Both the position numbers and the translations under genes were made by a program. Positions 1 through 4,706 of a DNA stretch of 7,496 nt are shown here, in pieces. The notes beneath the pieces are model-generated. The model did no database searches. It was given only the letters and a program-made list of their open reading frames with translations, and had not been told where the DNA came from. Source of the DNA: Candidatus Pelearchaeum sp. (GTDB lineage: Archaea > Thermoproteota > Nitrososphaeria_A > Caldarchaeales > Caldarchaeaceae); contig WAQC01000074.1 in NCBI GenBank assembly GCA_015520425.1, positions 1-7,496 on the forward strand, given 5' to 3'. Within the stretch, counting starts at the first letter, position 1; every line of letters starts with the position of its first letter.

Positions 1-103
1 AAGAGGCTTCGTATCGCGAATATGCGTATCATACTCCTTATACACCGCTATTTTTCTGCAATTAGGTTGGAGATAACTTTTTCGTTTTGATTTTTCATAA
101 TAC

Positions 104-111
104 TATATAAA
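104..111. promoter_or_regulatory. Strong archaeal TATA element in the left intergenic region
   Basis: TATATAAA on the plus strand reads TTTATATA on the minus strand, close to the crenarchaeal TATA consensus. The minus orientation fits better: a terminator for the preceding minus-strand gene lies just upstream, and a start site near base 81 would lead to a gene at or beyond the left edge. In the plus orientation transcription would begin near 134 and run antisense into the UPF0173 gene. No gene can be called on either side within the window, so the direction is left open. The rest of 1-168 is AT-rich and shows nothing else I can support. Confidence 0.5.
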
Positions 112-168
112 GATTTAGCCACTTATAAGCAAACAAATCAAAACAACCAAACTAGGTAGGAGATTTGT

Positions 169-208
169 AAAAAGAGGAGGAAGGTGCGGATTTACCGCTT
201 CTTCCTCT
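169..208 (-). terminator. Hairpin plus T-run terminator of the UPF0173 gene
   Basis: Bases 176-189 pair with 195-208 in a stem of about 13 pairs, with one T/T mismatch and two G-T pairs. The top is a perfect GCGG/CCGC stem and the loop has five bases. Read on the minus strand, the stem is followed by five T residues (173-169), the layout of an intrinsic terminator. The 5' arm encodes the last residues of the protein and the TAA stop (194-192) lies in the loop. Many archaeal terminators are only T-rich, so this one is unusually complete. Confidence 0.65.
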
Positions 209-869
209 GATACTCGTAGGCCTCTCCTGGGTTTAGGACTACCACCTTAACGCCCTTGGCTTTCCGCCTGACTAGGCGTGCGAACTCGTTGGGGTCTTGT
301 TTTATCGCGTCAAAGGTGTTGTAGTGCATGGGTATTGCTACTTTTGGTTTTATGAGCGATGCCGCTACCGCTGCTTCTGTTGGGCTCATGGTGAATAGGC
401 TTCCTATCGGTAGTAGTGCTATGTCTGGCTTGTAGAGCTGTCCTATCAGCTTCATGTCGCCGAAGAGTCCTGTGTCGCCTGCGTGGTAGATTGTCGCTTC
501 TTCGCCTCGTATTATTATGCCGCATGGGTTTCCTGAGTGGTGCGCTGGTGTGAGCGCAGCCTTTATCCCCTCAACGTCAAAGAATCCACCTATATTCGCG
601 CCTAGGGTTTTCTCCACGCCCGCCTCGCTGGCCTTGACGGTCAGCTCATACATGCCGACAACAGTGGCGCCCAGCCTCTTCGCAATCTCAAAAGCATCGC
701 CCACATGGTCAAAATGCTCGTGGGAGACGAAGATGATGTCAGCCCTGTCTATCTCCTCAGGCTTCACAGAAGCCGCGGGATTCTGCGACAGGAAGGGGTC
801 TATGAGAATCACCTTACCGTCCAGCTCAATACGCCACGCGGCATGGCCTAGCCACTCAAGACGCGCCAT
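192..869 (-). CDS. UPF0173 family metal-dependent hydrolase (metallo-beta-lactamase fold)
   Basis: A 225-residue protein, the usual length for UPF0173 (related to UlaG/RomA-type hydrolases). It is cytoplasmic, with no signal peptide. Seen in the sequence: an N-terminal WLGHAAW segment with His9, the metal motif HEHFDHVGD (His50, His52, Asp54, His55), AHHSG around 110, HAGDTG (His129, Asp132) and PMHYNTF with His182. Together these form a two-metal site. The physiological substrate of the family is unknown. The start at 869 is preferred over an in-frame ATG at 902: the extra 11 residues are Leu/Cys-rich and unlike the family, and the upstream ATG abuts the TATA element at 903-910. The gene is divergent from the aspartic protease gene and probably monocistronic, with its own promoter and hairpin terminator. 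Nothing links it functionally to the catabolic genes on the right. Confidence 0.93.
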   Translation of the reverse strand: MARLEWLGHAAWRIELDGKVILIDPFLSQNPAASVKPEEIDRADIIFVSHEHFDHVGDAFEIAKRLGATVVGMYELTVKASEAGVEKTLGANIGGFFDVEGIKAALTPAHHSGNPCGIIIRGEEATIYHAGDTGLFGDMKLIGQLYKPDIALLPIGSLFTMSPTEAAVAASLIKPKVAIPMHYNTFDAIKQDPNEFARLVRRKAKGVKVVVLNPGEAYEYQRKKR

Positions 870-902
870 ACAAAACACCAGCAATAACGGGTGTGCTGAC
901 AC

Positions 903-910
903 TATTTAAA
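903..910 (-). promoter_or_regulatory. TATA element of the UPF0173 gene
   Basis: TTTAAATA on the minus strand. With the usual 24-27 bp from TATA centre to start site, transcription would begin near 880, about 10 bases before the chosen ATG at 869. This gives a very short leader and makes the longer reading frame starting at 902 untenable. Confidence 0.6.
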
Positions 911-930
911 CAGAAGGAGCACGCGGTAGA

Positions 931-938
931 GATTTAAG
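931..938 (+). promoter_or_regulatory. Probable TATA element of the aspartic protease gene
   Basis: GATTTAAG lies about 33 bp before the ATG at 968 and predicts a start site near 960, so the mRNA would be almost leaderless. It is a weaker match than the divergent minus-strand element 20 bp away. The two promoters share the 98-bp gap and could be regulated together. Confidence 0.4.
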
Positions 939-967
939 AAAGACACGGGTAGCTGGATAATGCTGGC

Positions 968-1333
968 ATGGCCCTCGTCTATGTTGATGGCTCGGTAGCC
1001 TATGGTGAGCGGAGGGTTAAGGCTAGCTTTCTGGTGGATTCGGGCGCCACCTATACTGTCTTGAAGAAAGCTGTCTGGACTGAGCTGGGGTTAAAGCCCA
1101 TGAGGGAGGCTGAGTTCGTACTGGCCGATGGTACCGTGATAAAGAGAGCTTTGTCAGAGGCTTTGATAGAGCTTCCAGGCTATGGAGAGCATCACAGCCC
1201 AGTAGTCCTAGGTGAGGAAGAGGATGAAAACATACTGGGAGTGGTAACGCTTGAGATATTCGGGCTGGTGTTAGACTCCTTCAAGCGCGAGCTAAGGCCC
1301 ATGAGGTCTTTGATGAAGTTTCTTAGCTGCTAA
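968..1333 (+). CDS. Clan AA retropepsin-like aspartic protease, stand-alone
   Basis: A 121-residue protein with the fold signature of single-domain retroviral-type aspartic proteases. Visible features are the catalytic FLVDSGATYTVL segment (Asp24-Ser-Gly-Ala-Thr28), a flap-like ADGT at 53-56, and the closing ILG of the second hydrophobic-hydrophobic-Gly motif at 89-91. The following TLEIFGLVLDSFKRELRP has the shape of the conserved C-terminal strand-helix in prokaryotic clan AA proteins. With one catalytic Asp motif it should act as a homodimer. No signal peptide or membrane segment is present, so it is cytosolic. The substrate is unknown, and no fused or adjacent partner suggests one. Its last 11 bases overlap, tail to tail, the end of the UPF0261 gene. 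There is no clear Shine-Dalgarno sequence, consistent with a near-leaderless message. Confidence 0.85.
   Translation: MALVYVDGSVAYGERRVKASFLVDSGATYTVLKKAVWTELGLKPMREAEFVLADGTVIKRALSEALIELPGYGEHHSPVVLGEEEDENILGVVTLEIFGLVLDSFKRELRPMRSLMKFLSC
1323..1333. other. Tail-to-tail overlap of two genes in an 11-bp palindrome
   Basis: TTAGCTGCTAA is a palindrome apart from its central base. The plus-strand protease stop (TAA, 1331-1333) and the minus-strand UPF0261 stop (TAA, 1325-1323) are its two ends. There is no room for a separate terminator between the genes, so each transcript must extend antisense into the other gene. Confidence 0.9.
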
Positions 1334-2537
1334 GCTCTAGGTAGAGCTTCACGGCCAGCTCCGCGAACTTGGGGTCGTTAATATCGGTGTCCAGCTCCTC
1401 TATAGCTACGTTTCTGCCTAGTTGCTGTTTTAGGCGTTTTACGAAGAGCTCATTACTCCCAGGCTCGTAGAGCTCTCCACCTTCTATGTCTAGGACTGAC
1501 CAGCCCCGCGCGGGTATTATGAATGCTATCTTCCTCTTGAATTGGTTTAGCTTCTGGGCTAGGGTGTCGCATACCTGCATAAGCTCCTCGCGGGTTAGCC
1601 TGACGTTGAGGTTGTATGGGTTGTGGTAGTGGATTTTACGTCCCTCCCTGAAGCGCTGGGGTATGCTCTCAAGGGGGCCGAAGACAAGGTAGTTAATGCT
1701 GCCTGGAGCAGCCACCAGCGGCGCGCCGCGCTTAGCCGCAGCATAGAGCCGAGGCTTCATGGGCGTGTAAATATCGTCTGGAAAGACCTCTCCGACCACC
1801 TCGTGTAGGTTTATGTCCAGCACGCCTTTTATGAAGCCGCTCTCTATGAGCTCCTCCATAGCTGAGCCTCCTGCGCCTGATGCGTGGAAGACCAGCGGGG
1901 TGTAGCCGTGTTTTCTAAGCAGCTTGACGCACGCGACCGTTGCTCTCCCTGTTGAGCCTAGGCTCGTTATCCCCACAACCTCGCCGCCCTCACCTATGCC
2001 CTGTCTTCCATGCATAACCATGCCAGCAAGCGCAGCAGCGGCGTTCCGTAGAACCGTCTCAAGAAGAGGATTAGGCCCAAACTCCACGTCAGCAACCGAG
2101 AAGACCATGTAGATGTCCTTGTATCTTACGTATGGTCTTATGTTTCCCGACGCTACTGTTGAGACGATTATCTTCGGCTTTCCTATGGGTAGGTGCTGCA
2201 TCGCTATTCCCGCGAGAGCCGTGCCCTGGTTTCCGCCTATGGCTATAACCCCAGCCAGGTTCTCCATGGCGCTTAGTATCCTGCCAGCACCCGTCCCCAT
2301 TGCTTCTATTATCTTGTCGCGCTTCCCGCTGGAGAGGAGAGAGCTGTCATGGCCAGATGCTCTTATTATCGTCTCCCTGTCTATGTCTGGCGTTAGCGTG
2401 GGTGGGTTTAGGAAGCCAACGTCAAGCGTTAGGGGCTTAAGCCCCATGCTCTCAAGCTGCTCGCGGAGGTATCCTACCTCCCAGCCCTTCGTGTCCATCG
2501 TCCCAATAACAGCAACAACAGGCCGCTGAGCATCCAT
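1323..2537 (-). CDS. UPF0261 family protein, Tm-1-like ATP-binding domain
   Basis: A 404-residue protein matching the UPF0261/Tm-1-like family in length and motif order. The N-terminal half carries VIGTMDTKGWE (10-20), a Gly-rich AIGGNQGTALA (99-109), IVSTVASGNIRPYV (124-137) and a conserved VLRNAAAALAGM region. The C-terminal half (from about 187) carries FHASGAGGSAMEEL (217-230), VAAPGSINYLVFG, HNPYN (305-309) and DINDPKFAE near the end. The tomato homologue Tm-1 binds ATP and inhibits a viral replicase; the prokaryotic role is unknown. Departures from the usual family pattern include GGNQGT where GGSGGT is common, and a rewritten segment around 241-266. The start at 2537 rather than 2567 removes a Cys/Trp-rich 10-residue extension lying upstream of the predicted transcription start. 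The gene is divergent from the creatininase gene. The TIM-barrel (PEP hydrolase-like) partner often beside this family is absent here. Confidence 0.9.
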   Translation of the reverse strand: MDAQRPVVAVIGTMDTKGWEVGYLREQLESMGLKPLTLDVGFLNPPTLTPDIDRETIIRASGHDSSLLSSGKRDKIIEAMGTGAGRILSAMENLAGVIAIGGNQGTALAGIAMQHLPIGKPKIIVSTVASGNIRPYVRYKDIYMVFSVADVEFGPNPLLETVLRNAAAALAGMVMHGRQGIGEGGEVVGITSLGSTGRATVACVKLLRKHGYTPLVFHASGAGGSAMEELIESGFIKGVLDINLHEVVGEVFPDDIYTPMKPRLYAAAKRGAPLVAAPGSINYLVFGPLESIPQRFREGRKIHYHNPYNLNVRLTREELMQVCDTLAQKLNQFKRKIAFIIPARGWSVLDIEGGELYEPGSNELFVKRLKQQLGRNVAIEELDTDINDPKFAELAVKLYLELSS

Positions 2538-2573
2538 ACCCCAGCACAACCGCCAACAACATAGCATCCAATT

Positions 2574-2581
2574 AACTTATA
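2574..2581 (-). promoter_or_regulatory. TATA element of the UPF0261 gene
   Basis: TATAAGTT on the minus strand, centred about 40 bp before the ATG at 2537. It predicts a start near 2552. That lies downstream of the alternative ATG at 2567, so it decides in favour of the shorter protein. Confidence 0.5.
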
Positions 2582-2659
2582 CGCCATCAGCGCAAAACAT
2601 TATAGAATATTAACCGTTCTCCGCACTGTGTTAGAAGATGATTCAATCCCTATCTGGCA

Positions 2660-2685
2660 TTTTCTAAATATACTTAAATAGAAAA
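2660..2685 (+). promoter_or_regulatory. Creatininase promoter with inverted repeat around the TATA element
   Basis: The candidate TATA element CTTAAATA (2673-2680) predicts a start near 2700. It is bracketed by perfect 7-bp arms TTTTCTA (2660-2666) and TAGAAAA (2679-2685), separated by 12 bp. This spacing, about two helical turns between arm centres, is typical of a dimeric repressor site that would block TBP/TFB binding. The regulator is not visible in the window. The TATA call is fairly good; the operator role is inferred from geometry, and AT-rich promoters can produce such repeats by chance. Confidence 0.45.
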
Positions 2686-2717
2686 CTATGGATGAGCCTT
2701 TCTTTGGTGTCTGTTGT

Positions 2718-3569
2718 ATGGTGCGGCGGCATAATCTTCTGGAGTGTAGCTATGTGGATGTTGCGGAGTGGCTTAAGGAGAGCGACGTTGTGCTAGTTCC
2801 TATCGGGAGCTGTGAGAAGCATGGCCCGCACATACCGCTGGGTACTGACAGCTATATCACCATAGCGATAGTTGAGCGCGCAGCTGTTAAGGCAAACGTG
2901 CCACACGCTCCTCTCTTACCCTATGGATACTCACCACACCACATGGGGGAGGTTGGCCAGGGAGTAGGCTCAATAACGTTCAGCGGCAATACTTTCAGAA
3001 GCGTGATATACGACATCGCGCGTAGCTTGCTCTACCACAACTTTAACAAAATAGTCTTTGTCTCTCACCACGGCTCTAACACGAAGGTTATAGATGATGT
3101 GTTGAGGAGGATTAGGTATGAGACTGGCGCTTTTGTCTGCTGGTATAAGACGCCTACCGAGCGTGAGCTCTCAATAATACGCGACCTGCTTAAGTCTAAG
3201 CCTGAGGAAGCTCCTGGCTGGCATTCTGGGGAGGAGGAGACATCCATACTCATGGCTTATGTCCCTGAGCTGGTGGATATGTCGCGCGCCCCTGAGCGCA
3301 GCATTCATGCTCCTAAGTGGCTTGGTGAGAAGTTCCTGAAGACGGACGGCACGCCTACGGTTCAGTTCCTAGGCTACGAGGGCATATGGATTCCGCTGGA
3401 GCACCACGAGTATAGTGATAACGCAACTATAGGCAATCCATTCATCGCCAGTAAGGAGACGGGCGAGGCGATAATAGAGCGCGTAGCCAACCACCTAGCG
3501 GCGTTCTGTAACGAGCTCAAGAAGATACAGGTCTCCGTCAGGAATCGCGAGTTTGTTGAACGCGCGTGA
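2718..3569 (+). CDS. Creatininase family amidohydrolase
   Basis: A 283-residue metal-dependent hydrolase of the creatininase family (PF02633), which opens cyclic or linear amide C-N bonds. Members include creatinine amidohydrolase and the archaeal FAPy deformylase ArfB. Seen: PIGSCEKHGPHIPLGTDSY giving Glu33, His35 and Asp44, nearly the spacing of the creatininase metal ligands; VSHHGSN with His118 in place of the usual NGHGGN; and WHSGEEETS with His169 and Glu172. It is cytosolic. The start at 2718 is chosen over 2688 because the predicted transcription start (about 2700) lies after 2688, the extra residues are Cys/Phe-rich, and GGTG at 2706-2709 could serve as a ribosome site. It is longer than ArfB proteins, and the catabolic neighbours argue against a purely biosynthetic role. 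The substrate is unknown. It is divergent from UPF0261 and leads the dehydrogenase-TRAP series. Confidence 0.9.
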   Translation: MVRRHNLLECSYVDVAEWLKESDVVLVPIGSCEKHGPHIPLGTDSYITIAIVERAAVKANVPHAPLLPYGYSPHHMGEVGQGVGSITFSGNTFRSVIYDIARSLLYHNFNKIVFVSHHGSNTKVIDDVLRRIRYETGAFVCWYKTPTERELSIIRDLLKSKPEEAPGWHSGEEETSILMAYVPELVDMSRAPERSIHAPKWLGEKFLKTDGTPTVQFLGYEGIWIPLEHHEYSDNATIGNPFIASKETGEAIIERVANHLAAFCNELKKIQVSVRNREFVERA

Positions 3570-3580
3570 TAATGTGCTTA

Positions 3581-3596
3581 GAATTTTTTAGTTTTC
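3581..3596 (+). terminator. T-rich termination signal after the creatininase gene
   Basis: Six T residues (3584-3589) and four more (3592-3595) begin 15 bp after the TGA. Stretches like this are the usual archaeal termination signal and need no hairpin. Termination may be partial, since the next gene is in the same direction and carries a Shine-Dalgarno sequence. Confidence 0.45.
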
Positions 3597-3610
3597 ATGA
3601 GCGGTGATGT

Positions 3611-3620
3611 AATAAATATT
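3611..3620 (+). promoter_or_regulatory. Possible TATA element of the dehydrogenase-TRAP operon
   Basis: AATAAATATT lies about 32 bp before the ATG at 3647 and predicts a start near 3641, giving an almost leaderless message. The Shine-Dalgarno sequence at 3631-3638 would then be left off the transcript. Confidence 0.4.
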
Positions 3621-3630
3621 AGATAGTTGT

Positions 3631-3638
3631 GGGGTGAT
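3631..3638 (+). promoter_or_regulatory. Shine-Dalgarno sequence of the dehydrogenase gene
   Basis: GGGGTGAT matches the anti-Shine-Dalgarno partner GGAGGTGAT in all but one position and ends 8 bases before the ATG at 3647. It is the best ribosome site in the window. It fixes the start and implies that at least some transcripts begin further upstream, for example by read-through from the creatininase gene. Confidence 0.65.
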
Positions 3639-3646
3639 ACCTTACG

Positions 3647-4702
3647 ATGCTCGGTGCTGTCTTTTATGGAGACGGTAGGATTGAGCTGAAGGATGTTAGA
3701 GAGCCTGAGCCAGCCGAGGACGAGGCCATACTCAAGGTGATGGCAACATCAATCTGCGGCTCTGACGTGCATATACGGCATGGGACATACCCATCGGGTG
3801 TGAAGTATCCGCTCATACCTGGACACGAGGTCGCTGGCGAGGTCGTGAAGATTGGGAGCAGGGTTAGGAACGTAAAGCCTGGAGACAGGGTTGTGATTGA
3901 GCCGCACACAGGATGCGGAATCTGCCCAAACTGCAATAGGGGATACTACTCGTACTGCCTATACTATGGAACGGAGCTTGATAGGGTTATAGGATTCACG
4001 GTTAATGGCGGTTATGCCGAGTATGTGGCTGTGCCTGCGCGGAACCTACACAAGCTACCCGAAGGAGTGAGCTACGAGGTAGGGACGCTCATAACGACAG
4101 CAGGCACGTCAATGTTCGGTATTGAGGAGATAGGGATTGGGGGCGGAGACACCGTCGCGGTCTTGGGGACAGGGCCAGTGGGCCTACTCGCCCTCCAGAT
4201 AGCCAAGGCCATGGGAGCTGGGGAGGTAATAGTTACGGGGAGGCGCGACGAGAGGCTGAACTTCGCCAAAGAGCTGGGAGCCGACAAGGTGGTGAACATA
4301 GCTAAGCAGGACTTCGTTGAGGCTATATTGGAGATGACCGACGGCTTCGGCGCTGACGTGGTGATAGAGACCGCTGGCGTTACCGAGAACTTCGCCAAGA
4401 GCATAGATATTGTGAAGAAGGGAGGCCGCGTCCTCCTGCTGGGATTCTTCAGCGGCCAGAAGACGACGATAGACGCTGACAAGGTAATCCTACACGGGAT
4501 AACGATTAAGGGAACACGCGGCGAGGCTCAGGTAGCTCTTGAGAGGGTGCTCAAGCTCTTTGAGGCTGGCAAGCTAAAGCTAGAACCACTGATAACACAT
4601 AGGTATAAGCTCACAGAGATTGAGAAAGCCTTTGAAACCGTTGAGAAGCGGGTAGGCGACCCAGTTAAGGTAACAATCCAGATAGGGAGCGCGTCGGGCT
4701 AA
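3647..4702 (+). CDS. Zinc-type medium-chain alcohol/polyol dehydrogenase
   Basis: A 351-residue medium-chain dehydrogenase of full family length. The GroES-like catalytic domain has SICGSD (Cys37, a zinc ligand), PGHEVAGEV (His60, Glu61) and a structural-zinc lobe of four cysteines at 90, 93, 96 and 104. The Rossmann domain starts near 168 with VAVLGTGPVG (glycines at 174, 176 and 179). The end of the second beta strand reads VTGRRDERL: the acidic residue that selects NAD is replaced by Gly198 followed by Arg199-Arg200, which suggests NADP(H). The segment GTLITTAGTS (146-155) puts Thr150 where sorbitol and threonine dehydrogenases have Glu. The protein should interconvert a secondary alcohol or polyol and its ketone; the substrate is not readable from sequence. 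It sits 4 bp before the TRAP permease gene, so it probably acts on the imported compound. Confidence 0.92.
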   Translation: MLGAVFYGDGRIELKDVREPEPAEDEAILKVMATSICGSDVHIRHGTYPSGVKYPLIPGHEVAGEVVKIGSRVRNVKPGDRVVIEPHTGCGICPNCNRGYYSYCLYYGTELDRVIGFTVNGGYAEYVAVPARNLHKLPEGVSYEVGTLITTAGTSMFGIEEIGIGGGDTVAVLGTGPVGLLALQIAKAMGAGEVIVTGRRDERLNFAKELGADKVVNIAKQDFVEAILEMTDGFGADVVIETAGVTENFAKSIDIVKKGGRVLLLGFFSGQKTTIDADKVILHGITIKGTRGEAQVALERVLKLFEAGKLKLEPLITHRYKLTEIEKAFETVEKRVGDPVKVTIQIGSASG

Positions 4703-4706
4703 GCCT

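Noticed and set aside
1..45. A minus-strand reading frame from GTG at 45 or ATG at 32 running off the left edge
   Set aside because: Only about 10-15 codons are visible, the GTG has no ribosome site, and the AAGGAG before the ATG is too close. The promoter at 104-111 makes a gene here possible but not callable.
184..210. A tiny plus-strand frame starting GTG at 184 behind a GGAGGAAG sequence
   Set aside because: It encodes only eight residues, and the purine-rich stretch is explained by the terminator hairpin of the opposite gene.
879..902. Short inverted repeats CAGCA-N10-TGCTG and GTGT-N4-ACAC downstream of the UPF0173 TATA element
   Set aside because: Arms of four or five bases are expected by chance in this length; not enough to call an operator.
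517..909. Long plus-strand open frame antisense to the UPF0173 gene
   Set aside because: Ser/Pro-rich composition without recognisable motifs; the opposite frame encodes a protein with all family motifs.
2113..2529. Plus-strand open frame of about 138 codons antisense to UPF0261
   Set aside because: Low-complexity, hydrophobic shadow of a conserved gene, with no promoter or ribosome site.
2688..2717. Upstream ATG giving the creatininase ten extra N-terminal residues
   Set aside because: It lies before the predicted transcription start, and the added Cys/Phe-rich residues are not family-like. Corresponding extensions at 870-902 and 2538-2567 were rejected for the same reasons.
4072..4482. 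Minus-strand open frame of about 136 codons antisense to the dehydrogenase
   Set aside because: Ser/Pro/Thr-rich mirror frame caused by the codon use of the conserved plus-strand gene.
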